DNA of 64,000 nucleotides from Panopea generosa (lineage: Eukaryota; Mollusca; Bivalvia; Adapedonta; Hiatellidae), in assembly GCA_029582155.1 (NCBI GenBank), contig CM055899.1, forward strand, positions 83,732,056 through 83,796,055, given 5' to 3'. Made by a program: the position numbers and the translations under genes. The notes beneath the pieces are model-generated. The model did not search any database. It saw only the letters and a list, made by a program, of their open reading frames with translations, and was not told where the DNA came from. Position 1 is the stretch's first letter, and every line of letters starts with the position of its first letter. Positions 1 to 12,254 of the stretch are shown here, piece by piece.

Positions 1-299
1 AATTCACTAGACCCATTTGATTGGATTTTGAATAAGTGTTCTATGTTTCAACAGAGATTGTCGTCAATAGTTATTATACACTTTTTACCTCCATATCTCC
101 TGCCTTTAATCATTAACCCCGTGCTGTCTGGGTTTGCCAGTCGTCTGGTACATCTGCATATAACATCACTTGTTATTCATATAGTGACGTCATAGTGAGC
201 ACGTGCTTGCTGTCGTATATGTACGAGAAAGTTGTGATAGACAAGATGAGGTATCATTATAATTTAAATTTAAACTTTCTTAAATCAGGGAGGGAGGGT

Positions 300-470
300 G
301 AATTGCATGTTAGAACGTTATCGCTGAGGTCGTAGGTTCGAGTCCCGCTCGCTCCAAAATCATTATGTGAGAAGTTTACAGTTACTTGCGGAAGGACGAT
401 GGTTCTACTCATTGTGACTCAGTCTGAGGTCTTCCTTCATCAGTTAAACTGGATATGCCAAATATATAAC
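300..470 (+). mobile_element. SINE family D, 5'-damaged copy
   Basis: B box GTAGGTTCGAGTCCCGCTCG, then CTCCAAAATCATTATGTGAG and a body ending TGAGGTCTTCCTTCATCAGT. The complement of 19064-19250 carries the same blocks with a better preserved head. Confidence 0.7.
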
Positions 471-2995
471 CTAAATTGTGTTGAAAATTGCCCATTAAAA
501 AAAATAAATGTGTGTGGAGCTACATGTAGTAATACATATATGTTCAAGTTGTTTGTGAGCTAACGATCAGGTTATGAATAAAAATAAATTCCAATTAAAA
601 TCTTATTTCCCCTGAAAATGAATAAATTGTACCCTGGTATGATTAGTATGTAATTGTTCTACGTCTCTATCAGACAGTGTTTACGACACGTCTCCAGTTC
701 TCAGTGACCTCTTGTCAGGATTATATTTCTGTTAAATGAAAACCGATATTGATTTCACTTTGTTATAGCAGTTTTAAGACGATAACATAATGAACCAAAG
801 TAGGTTATTTGTAGATAAACTGTGCTATATCACATGTATAATACAGAACAGAGATTTATTTTGAGGGTTCCTGCAATTTACTTGATTATTTATCAAGAAT
901 TCCATTAAAAGCATACGATACTGTCCTTGCTCGGCAAGGCTTCAAAATGCTTATACCGTTTCATAAACTCAACTAAGGCATTTACTTTTGTTACTGCAAT
1001 ATTGATACTCCAATTTAATGTAATATTGTGTAAATCGTCGTTATCAAAAAAAAAATTGTAGTTTTCCTTAGCCGCAATTAATTTCAAAAGAATTGGTTGA
1101 TTTTCATATTTGAGTGGTACCGTGCATTCATCTATCAATTTGATTGCATCTCCCGTACCGTATTAAATTTTAATCGTAGCGTTGTGTCTGTAAATAAAAA
1201 GTTTCTTATCAAAGTCCGGATCTGCTGGAGGTAACATATGCTTCTATATTTTCTCAGATTTTAACCCGCACACTTATCTGTACCTGGGAGCTCCCTACGG
1301 AAACTACCCGAATTCACAGTTGTTGACATTCTTCTTAACCCCACCATTATTGATTTATACTTCTCTTACCCCATTGTTCCATATTTCAAAATTTAAAGTT
1401 TTCTGGAAAAAAACAATGATTGACTGATTACGGTTAACAACGAGATATATGCAGTCCTACTTACCAATGATTTATAGTCTCCGACATAACGCATTGTGTA
1501 TCCCTAAATGCCGATTTTGTCGGCTGTGAGCTCTTAGAAAATTAATTTGAGTAAGTTGAATAGTTTACAGACTTAAACGTTAAGAACATGCTTCCCTGAC
1601 AAGTATGTGCTTATTATAGAATAGCGTGGTGATGTAGGGAACGTTGTATTAAATATTTAGATGGTCCTGACACTATCAGCGGTACTTTCCTGTAAATCAA
1701 AGTATAACCTTTACAACTGTACACAGACAGAATTAACCTCACTAAAATTATTGGTCCTTTGTTAGATAAGTCTGTAAATAACATCGTTCGGTAAATAGAG
1801 AGTATACTTCATAAAGACGAACTGCATTTGTTTGTATAGAAATATTCTATTTATACATTAAAGGAACAAATAGTAATTACAACAAATTGCACTGAACTCT
1901 ATTTCTAAAAATAGGTTACCTGTGAGTTACTGCGTTTATGAATGTTGACATTTAATTGTGTTTCTGCATAAGAAAGGAATACTTGTAACGTTGCTGATTG
2001 GTTGAACGAATTTTTGGACACCCAAGATAAAATGTGTAAGATAAATATGTAATATGTTGCTTTATCTTTTTTTAGAATTATGATAGAAATATTGATGAGA
2101 AAATTTATTGTTATTTGAATATGACTTTGCAGGTATTTGATACTTGTTATCGTATGTACAAAATGTATGTAAGGAAAACAACATTTTTTAAACTTTCACT
2201 TCGCAATATCTGATTAATGGGAACACAACATATAATGGAGTCTAATAAATGGAATTAAACTATAACCTAAGGACTACTAAAGCAATACTAGATTAGTAAC
2301 CAGACATCTTCTTCACACATTAATTAGATAGTAACTTAAGAAAATACAATTAAAAGCCTCCGCAAAAATGAACCACTCTCTATCTCTCTATCTCTCTCTT
2401 TCTCCCTCCCTCTCTCTTTAGTATCTTTAAAGGAAATATTAGCAGTTTAGAAAGTTAGCCAGAACAATCCATAATGAAAGGTGATTTATTTCCGCCAACA
2501 GCTCATATGTTATAAATGTTGTGGTGAAAAAACGGCAAAACTACTGCTTACATAGAAAACACGTATCTGTCCTTGTTTATCTAGAACTTGCTAGCTACTC
2601 ACTTGAAGACAAACTAGTCTTATCACATGGGTTAGCGTACTGTGTCAAGTTGTACTGTGTTGTGAAAAAAACACCTGCCCAATGTCACCGGGACGCAGTT
2701 TTATGTGATTAAAACGGGAAGCTGTGTATTACAGCATCTGATTAACGTAGTACAGAATATTTACGTGTCTTATTCCGTGCTAAATTTGTATAGTGTATTC
2801 GACAGGAAATGAAAAACTATCCAAATATATAGGCTATGCTTCATGGGGATCATCGATACAAAGACAAATGGTAGGCAGATGTATATTTGTATTGTTGGAA
2901 TGAGGTGTGTATTTTTTTTTCTTATTTGTCGCAATTTTTTCGAAAATGTGTTTAACATATTTTCTGTTCAGTTAATTTTAGACCGCCATATCTAG
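471..2995. other. AT-rich sequence without a recognised feature
   Basis: Short open frames at 905-1138 (-) and 2521-2712 (+) have no motif or splice context. A CT-rich run lies at 2380-2418. Confidence 0.6.
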
Positions 2996-3145
2996 CATTT
3001 TTACCATGGTGGCCACTTTTTTATAATGGCAACCCCTATTTTACCTTGGTGACCAATATTTTACCATGGTGGCCCATATTTTACCATGGTGTTCCATATT
3101 TTAACATTGTGGCCCATATTTTACCATGAAATTCCATATTTTAAG
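2996..3145 (+). repeat. 20-bp minisatellite, about 7 units
   Basis: The unit TTTTACCATGGTGGCCCATA and close variants recur head to tail; the palindrome CCATGG is in most units. Confidence 0.85.
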
Positions 3146-5142
3146 TTAGTTCACCACTTACAAGTACCTTGGCATTTCATTGGATGAGCGCTATCACGTG
3201 TTGACTTGCTAATTTATATTTAGGTCAATTGATATTCATGGTAGGGATGCAAACCAAACTGCCGATTAGCAGTATTTCTCTCATTATAATAATCATAAAA
3301 TATGCTGAAAATGGAAACCTACATTTTTACATCGTTTACCGCCGTTTCCACTGTCGTTGTTTTCATTGAAATTGTACATGTACCATTTTGAATGAGAATG
3401 TGATACTTTAGCAGATTTCTTCGTTGTGTTATTTAAACATTCATGTTTCAACTTTTGATATTTAACATGAAACTAACCCCAATACAAAACCTGTTCATCC
3501 TCCAATATTAAGCTACGTGCTTAAATATCAAAATACCGGAACTGAATATCTTATGTGAAAAGGCGCATTTAAGCACATAAACACATCAATGAATGCGACC
3601 TTAAACCTCAAGCTTTTGATTAAAAGTCAATATTCATAAAAATAGGATTGGAAATGACTTATAGGAATTTTAATTATCACTATATTCCTTTCCACCATCA
3701 CCTAGGAAACACAACCTGTATTCCAAACTGACGAGTCTATTTCAGATTTGGTTGCCAAGAAATATTGATTATTGTTTAAGATTGACAGTGTGTGCTTCTC
3801 AATGTGTGTTTAAAGAACTATTTAGGACCACAAAGGAATTTATTGGAAAATATGGAGTTAATGACAGATTTAAAGTAAGTATAGTTTATTCGTGCACAAA
3901 CAAAATCCTTCTGAACGACAGCATGTCATTTTATATGCCCCAACAAGAAACAAGACTTGGTACTAGAGATATCCTGTATATTTGCATCAGCATACCAAGA
4001 CTTGGTACTAGAAATATCCTGTATCTTTGCATCAACATACTAAGACTTGGTACTAAATATGTCCTGTATCATGATATCAACATACAAAGACTTGGTACTA
4101 GGAAGATTCTGTGTCTTGGCATCAACATGGCCCATGTGTGGATATTGGTGATAAACATACTTGTTATATCATAATAAATAAAATTACAATCGTTTATATT
4201 GGAATTTGTTTCATAGTGTTTTGGTTTTGCTTACATTGTTGTTTTCTACAGTTCCCGTGCATTTTGTTGAAATGTTTAATACACCAAAATCCGTATGCAT
4301 ATGATATTGATTTGTTCGCTCGATTACATTACTTGATAAAGCCTGAGTCATGCGAGATGATATTTCGCCAATCCATATTTCCATGCGACCTGTCCGGTGG
4401 TCCAGTAATAAAACTGAACATGACTTTCACGACAACATTCTGTGTTTCCATTCTGTCTGACAGTTTTGTTGAAACTAGTTTATAGTATGTATATATAGTA
4501 AAACATCGTTTGCTCGAACACGGATGGCTGGAACACCACATACAGCCAGAACCATTTATCTGGTCCCCGCCGAATTCCTATTTAGATTAATATACATGTA
4601 CATTTTTGGTATGATGTTAAAAAATATTAGTCTCGAACAACACTTTACTCTAACCAACTATTTTGTTCAATCCCGTCGGGTTCGAGTCAACGAAGTCACA
4701 CTGTACAGACAATGTATATGACACGTTTCAAGATTAACATAACTCCTATTTCTGCTCATAGAAGATAGGGGTTTTCACAATGGAGAAAAGCGCAATATTT
4801 CATGTCGCCACGTGACATCTTTCTCTAAATCTATTTTTGTCATCTCGTTCCGTATCCACAACGCATTCATATCAATTTTCAGTTTTCACTTTACGACTTG
4901 ATTTCGTTGCAGGAAACCTTCAACTAGATATATAAACGTTGCGTCCGAATATAACGTCAGTGTATATTTTATGACATATTGATTACCTGTGAGAACAGGT
5001 CCAGGGTAAAATTATATTTGAAGTGTTTCATTTGAATAAACAATGCGTGGGAAGATTAGTGGATGTAACTTCTTGTAGTTCATATGCTTTCAGTATGTAA
5101 AATATGGTTAATTCATATGTCTTTTTCATATGAATTTCGGCA
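3146..5142. other. Non-coding sequence apart from the 45-bp repeat
   Basis: Open frames around 4111-4721 overlap on both strands and show no family motif or plausible intron boundaries. Confidence 0.55.
3951..4130 (+). repeat. 45-bp repeat, 4 units, frame-preserving
   Basis: Units open with AGACTTGGTACTAGA and continue to CATCAACATA. The 45-base period keeps one frame open (RLGTRDILYICISIP-type units). No other evidence of coding. Confidence 0.8.
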
Positions 5143-5440
5143 TACCGCATCGGTTGTCTAGGGGTAGATCATTCGCCTCCTTTGCGGAAGGTCATGGGTT
5201 CGATCCCCGATTGTATCATACGTTATTCTTGAAAACTTGTACTTAAAGATTTCTCGCTTGGTGCTCAGTACTTTGTAGATAATTTTATGTCTGGTCGATC
5301 CGGTGTCAGTTTAATGTGTCTGGGTGGCGTATCATACCATATGTAAACAGCATAATACTCCAGTGTGGCAACGGTCAGAATACTGTATCAAATAGACACC
5401 GTCACTATATAACTGAAACAAAAACAACATCAGTTTTGCG
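5143..5440 (+). mobile_element. tRNA-derived SINE, family A, copy 1
   Basis: The head resembles a tRNA with pol III boxes (GGTTGTCTAGGGGTAGATC and GGGTTCGATCCCC). The body ends in a shared block CATGATACTCCAGTGTG-like (here CATAATACTCCAGTGTGG) and AGACACCGTCAC, then an A/C-rich tail (AACAAAAACAACATC). It shares this layout with copies at 55080 and 58128/59217. Confidence 0.82.
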
Positions 5441-5899
5441 TGATAAACACGCATTTAAAACGTATATAGTTTTGTGATAACAGCCATTATCGAGGATCTA
5501 TCATTTGTTTAAGTAAATCGGAAAATGAAAAACATCATCAGTTTATTCATGTGCTAAAGAAAAATATCATTATATCGGTCAAATTTGCATGAAATTTTGA
5601 CCAATAGCGTGATCCTATCTGCTGGATTCTTATAATCGCATGATCGATATCATTTGTCGATCAACACCATTAATTACATATGCAATAAAAATTGATATGT
5701 TCCAAAAGAAGGTTGTGACATTCATCTCAGTCACCACAACAACATTAACACAATCAACACATTAAAATAAACAGGCATAATCATCATATTATGAATTGAA
5801 ATCAAGTAAAATGCAAACATACTGAAGATGAGACAACAGCGGTCATTGTCTCAGGAAGTTCAGTAGATCTACTAAAAAATAATAAAATCGCTGCCTTTA

Positions 5900-7262
<1,363 letters not shown>

Positions 7263-7470
7263 ACCTCAATTATCACCTCAAATGAAATTTGCCATGAAAT
7301 GATAAGCACTAGTTTTTTCAGTGAAGAAATAAAATTAATAACTTTAAATAGTCAATTAAAACAGCATATCAGTATATAAAATAAGCAAAATGTGGGTAAA
7401 TAGTCGTTATGACAAGCACAGTAAGACATATTCTAAGCACATAAAGTCATATATTATATGACTGGTACAT

Positions 7471-7472
7471 TA

Positions 7473-7514
<42 letters not shown>

Positions 7515-7530
7515 GACTGGTACATATATA

Positions 7531-7590
<60 letters not shown>
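7471..7590. repeat. (TA)n microsatellite with a short GT segment
   Basis: Two (TA)n runs separated by TATGACTGGTACAT and GTGTGTG; the segment before the first run is repeated between the runs. Confidence 0.93.
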
Positions 7591-7593
<3 letters not shown>

Positions 7594-7889
7594 CCACGAT
7601 ATGTGAGGAAAACTACCATTCCTGACCTTCATCCATTCTTTAAATACATATTTGTTTTTTGTGGCCAGCACTTATAACACTTAAATTAAATAAAGCATAT
7701 TTAGAACTAAAGCATATCACTGTGATACGTGTAATCCAGGGCATAAGAGAAAGTTACTAAAGCAAATTGAAAACCACCTCAAATGTATATAGAGTATTAA
7801 CAACTACTGCAGACAAAGCTTATAATAAACAACAAGACAAAACAATGATGTCAGGTATATCGCCACAGTCATGAAATACAGAATGGATA

Positions 7890-8765
7890 TTTATGTGGTA
7901 TTACAGGCTATACATTTGCGATTCGTAAATTTCTAACAGGATATCATGTTTCTAAACTGGTCAAAGTATGGAGTTGTTGTAAATTCTTCTGGCAGCGAAA
8001 TCTCTAGTACTGGGTCAGAATACCTGAACTTACCGAACTAAGTAGTATCTAAAATCATATGAATGTTCACTTTAAGCTATTTTGTTATATAAAATTGGAG
8101 GAGCAATGCCATATAAAATTTTAAATGTTTCTGTTGCTATTATTCTTATTCCCATTATATGTAAAGATGGTAACGTATCCTTATATAGATCATCATAAAT
8201 AAACCTATAGGTCTTTATTGCATTTTACCTATTTTGTCCGTATTATCTTCGGTACAAAAATGCCGCCAAGAGAAAGGACAAAAATTAAAGTTTGACCATA
8301 AAAGCAGAGAAAATAGTTAATCCATTTGAAAACATTTATCTGTTTGCATGTTTTTTACACATTTATTGAAGTGTTGAAATATAAACTAAATTCAATAACA
8401 ACCCCTAGTACTTTTACAGTATCCGCACATAATATGATACTATAATTGACATGTTTTCGCTGGTGTTTTTTGTTTTTGCCTACGGTATTTAATCGGGATT
8501 TCCTTCATGCAATTCAAGAAATAACTAGTCAAATTAACTTTTACTATCGTGTTGTAAAACTTTAACCAATAAATCAAAATCCGGGTTATGGACGTGCAAG
8601 GTGTATTACTCTGCATAGTTACACAATATACCTTTTCCAACAAAATAGTAGAAGTCATCGACATAAATGGTCCGAGAATGAAGCCTTGAGGGACAACCTT
8701 TCTTGAATCTGCCCAGTTATCTACCTAGTTAGCCACCGAATTACTGACAACATTGCTGATTTTGA
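7890..8765 (-). pseudogene. CR1/jockey-like LINE relic, 3' part of reverse transcriptase
   Basis: Read on the minus strand, VVPQGFILGP (about 8660-8690) matches the RT motif Gly-Val-Pro-Gln-Gly-Ser-x-Leu-Gly-Pro. After a frame change come YVDDFYYFVGKGILCNYAE, where a Tyr-Ala-Asp-Asp core has decayed to Tyr-Ala-Glu and a stop, and TLHVHNP. Further on (about 7940-8020) is SLPEEFTTTPYFDQF, the Trp-x-Ser-Leu-Pro...Phe-x-x-Phe C-terminal signature, with its Trp lost. Stops and shifts throughout show an old dead copy. Confidence 0.75.
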
Positions 8766-9778
8766 TTTGTTGCTCTCAGTGTGATACATAAGATGACATG
8801 AGATTGTGCGGAAATACAATAGATTACCAGTTTATTGCATAAAAAGATCATGGTGGGATCATAATCCCTTGAAGTCCATAATCAAGACCATAAGGAAAGC
8901 AGCCGCATGACAGAAGCTACGAGCATACTGGTCATTTTTAAAAAGGTTTGCAGTTGCCCGAGCTTCATTCAGTTTATCTGGAAATTACCTGTAGGAATTG
9001 TGGAGTTATATCAGGTAAGAAGGGAGCAAGTGAATGTTTTCAAAGCTTCAGCAGTTTGACTGATATTATGTACATGCCAGTGTATTTTTTACGTTATATG
9101 TATCTATATGATTTTAGTCACTATCTTGTGATCTATGGGTTGAAAATAAAAATAAATTCTGTTGACGTTTTTTTCCTAAAAGCTTGGTGATGCTAGGATG
9201 GTCCTTTTTATCAAATACGAAACATTTGCTTATGCCACTTGCAACATTAATAAAAAAATCATTTAACATTCTTAAACATATTAACTTCATGAAATAATTG
9301 GTTTTTTATATCTAGTGATTATTTTATTTAATCCACAAGTGCGTTGTACAGCAACCTTAAGTGTATTTTCATCCTAATATATTTGATTTTCAGGCGTAGA
9401 TATTTTTCTTTATGTGTATAGACGGGACTTCCCCGACATACATGCAAGCTATTCATCCTTATTCAACTTCATACTAACACTAAACTAAATAACCACAATA
9501 ATTATTTCTAAAAATGGCGATTAAAATGAGCTAATGTCTATCTGCTTAACCCAATAAAAATATAACAAACACACTTTCAAACTCTCTAATGGCACATTTG
9601 TCACTTATCATTCAAAACGGTAACCTCAAGTTTCTCCTTTTTGTTGATGCAATTATTCAATTTGCATGTTTGACAAGCTATGGCCATGACTTTCATACTG
9701 CGCATCCAGTTGATTTGTATAATCGTTACCACCTGAAATGTAACCAAATATGTAACTGTCACGATATTATATTTATAG
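8766..9778. other. No supported gene; one strong isolated donor-like site
   Basis: TATCAGGTAAGA at 9009-9020 looks like a good splice donor after a 60-base open stretch, but there is no partner or motif. The rest is AT-rich. Confidence 0.5.
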
Positions 9779-9870
9779 GGTTGAGAATCTGCAGAAAGGA
9801 GCGGAACCAGTCAACAACGCTGATATAATTGGTATGATACAGACCAGCATCTTCGATGACATTGGATGTG
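9779..9870 (+). CDS. Candidate upstream coding exon (low confidence)
   Basis: An open segment between TTTATAG and GTAATG encodes VENLQKGAEPVNNADIIGM and IQTSIFDDIGC. It has a balanced amino-acid composition unlike the surrounding AT-rich sequence. It ends with a single G, which with the GT that starts the exon at 20426 would make a Gly codon, so the two are phase-compatible. It could be the N-terminal cytoplasmic exon of the NIT cyclase, across a 10.5-kb intron. The acceptor is weak and I know no family motif in it, so it could also be chance or part of another gene. Confidence 0.3.
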
Positions 9871-10429
9871 GTAATGTTTACATTAAATCTTGTGACAGTA
9901 TAAAAATGCACATACAGGTCCTTTCTTTATGAATATAAGTCAAACGTATCTCAAGCAGCCAGTCAAGGGAAGGAGCGAACGTGGCCTTTAAACACAGGTT
10001 GTTGTTTAATGTTTGCTCTGAAAGTATATAGATGGAAAATAACAAATATGACTGCTCAAGACAAGTGGCTGCTTAATAGAGGTGGTCGCTTATATAGGAT
10101 TGACTGTACTTTCTAAAACTACAAAGAACCTCTCATGACTATATGTAAGAGAGGGAATCCCGGGATTTACCATAGTACACATTAATACTGGAATAGTCAA
10201 ACGAGGGACAATCGGCCATTTTAAAACTATACCTGCAAATTCGTAGATAACGTGTTATTCAATAGCTACACACTACACGAATCATGTGAGATATAGTATA
10301 AAAACTAAACTTACATCTATTTGAAATAAGGTCAGTCATATACACTGGTTGTTTAGTGTTATCATTATGATGGAAACGTTGCCGTACTTAGAGGTTATAT
10401 TAAGACGCGTGGTGTTACTAGACTCTATT
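9871..10429. other. Nothing recognised
   Basis: Unique AT-rich sequence between the candidate exon and the repeat cluster; I see no motif or repeat. Confidence 0.5.
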
Positions 10430-10560
10430 ATTTTCTAATTCGCTTTGCTCAAACGAAAACAAATCATTTATGTTCTTTTTAAATCAATCTGTGGGAACTA
10501 AAGAGAACAAGACATTGTATAGGAATTGTCACTTGCATTGCCGTTATAACATATTTTTAC
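10430..10560 (+). repeat. Segment sharing two blocks with 11028-11060 and 11818-11875
   Basis: TTCTAATTCGCTTTGCTCAA here recurs at 11028, directly after element P copy 1. The stretch ending TATAGGAATTGTCACTTGCA recurs at 11818-11875 with very few changes. This looks like local duplication around the same mobile elements. Confidence 0.65.
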
Positions 10561-10838
10561 AGTAAAGATGCACAAAACGATCTGTCAAACATCCTGTCAT
10601 TATAGGAGGATATGCAACAGCTGATACCATGGACGTTTTATTCGCATGAAGCACCATTGTCTTGCAATGGCTATCTGTCAATATACAAACTCAAATAAAG
10701 TATACCAACTTTCAAAAATAGTTACTTCACAACACAATATCGACCTCATTAAGTTTTGTATACAGTTTTAAAAACGAAAACAACACCATGTTTTCTTTTT
10801 TATACTTTACTTTAACCTCTTTTGAGTGGGGTTGGGGG

Positions 10839-11024
10839 ATCTTATGAAAATATGTGTAAACAACGTAACTATTCGGCAAACGCAATGACCTCGAATAGAG
10901 TGGGCCTAGACTTGTATTACTTATACATCGACTGTATCGCACGAGTTGGCTCGTGCTCTATACCAATGACTGAACATTACCCGTATATGTATTCATTTGC
11001 TTTGAACCCATAATAAATACATTT
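10839..11024 (+). repeat. Duplicated element P, copy 1, with hairpin
   Basis: About 185 bases nearly identical to 16779-16951, including ACTATTCGGCAAACGCAATG. It contains the perfect hairpin GCACGAGTTGGCTCGTGC (10939-10956; 7-bp stem, 4-base loop). Confidence 0.8.
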
Positions 11025-11067
11025 ATTTTCTAATTCGCTTTGCTCAAACGAAAGCAAACTACAGTGA

Positions 11068-11545
11068 AAGGAATGAATGAATGAATGAATGAATGAATGA
11101 ATGAATGAATGAATGAATGAATGAATGAATGAATAGGGTTTTACGGCGTACCAACACATTATAGGTTATTCGACGCCAACAGGAAGAAAGATTCCAGGTT
11201 CACTCTACATGTACAAAAACAACAAATTACATATATTTTAAAAAAAAATCACCAACAAATGAATATGCAGAATGAACCTAGAACCTTGATACCTGCAGAA
11301 CTGCAGAGTTTAAGCAAATTCTATCGCATTACTCAAATTGTCGCTTCTTACAACATGCACGAGCCACAGTGGTCCTATTCTTGCCATCACTCATATGGCT
11401 TCCTGAAACCACACGGGGGTTGATAATTTAACCACAATAGTGAAAAAAATATGATAAATGAACATGACACCCATTCGGAGGATTCTTACCCCTCTGCAGA
11501 GATCGGCAGTGATTCCATTCTTAGCCGGACAACGCGGGCTTACAG
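11068..11545 (-). mobile_element. Dispersed repeat, family C, copy 1, with (GAAT)n end
   Basis: A (GAAT)n tract (11071-11134) abuts a body of about 400 bases. Blocks TTACGGCGTACCAACACAT, TTCGACGCCAACAGGAAG, GCAGAACTGCAGAG and GCCATCACTCATATGG recur in inverted order at 29757-30220. Strand is arbitrary, chosen opposite to copy 2. No coding motif or clear tRNA head is seen. Confidence 0.72.
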
Positions 11546-11790
11546 TGAAAGAAAAAAGAAAGTATACATACCTATAAACGTCGACAGGTCAAGTACAATA
11601 AATGTATTGCATATTAATTTTGTATATTTATATTTCATCATATTATTGAATAAAACAAACATAAAAATAATTCATTTCAAAGCAAAACAATAAGAAAAAA
11701 TCAGTTCATTTTCCATCACATGAATAAACTTAGCCAATAATGAAATGATTTTAAAAACCAATATGTATACTTTCTTTTTCCTTTCCGTGT
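11541..11790. repeat. Inverted repeat pair of about 28 bp
   Basis: 11541-11570 (ending AAAGAAAGTATACATA) and the complement of 11761-11790 match except for two or three bases, enclosing about 190 AT-rich bases. It could be a small transposon or the junction of two inverted repeats. Confidence 0.5.
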
Positions 11791-12254
11791 ATTCATGTTC
11801 TTTCCAAAGCAATATGTTGGCACTAAAGAGAACAATACATTGTATAGGAATTGTCACTTGCATTGCCGTTATTAAATCGAACAAAAACAAAGAACGGGCA
11901 ACTAATGTCAGTCTATTACTATTATTTAAATAATTTATCTAAACTTCTCATTAATTTAACCACATGAACAGCGTTCAAGTCTGATCCAAGCAAATTTATA
12001 ATATTGTTTCACAATATCAAAACGACATATATCTTTAACAATCATGCAACATTCTGCACGTATATAAGCCTGTTTCATAATGTAAGAATATTAGTACGGT
12101 ACAATCGGTACCAAAACGTTCTCAGACGCCAGTCTGCGCCGAAATGACTGTATACTATTTGATATACGATAGCAAATGACATAGATTTCAGTCAAACAGG
12201 TAACATTTCTCTCATTTACTAGAAATGTATAATATATTATTAGTTTTATAATAC

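Noticed and set aside
7447-7671. Ile-Tyr-repeat open frame
   Set aside because: Translation of (TA)n.
8955-9014. Coding exon LPELHSVYLEITCRNCG with donor GTAAGA
   Set aside because: Only 60 bases, two frames equally open, no motif and no phase-consistent partner.
10939-10956. Helitron 3' end hairpin
   Set aside because: No CTRR terminus is seen at the usual distance after the hairpin.
10977-11159. Open frame of Ser-Phe-Ile-His repeats
   Set aside because: Translation of the (GAAT)n tail.
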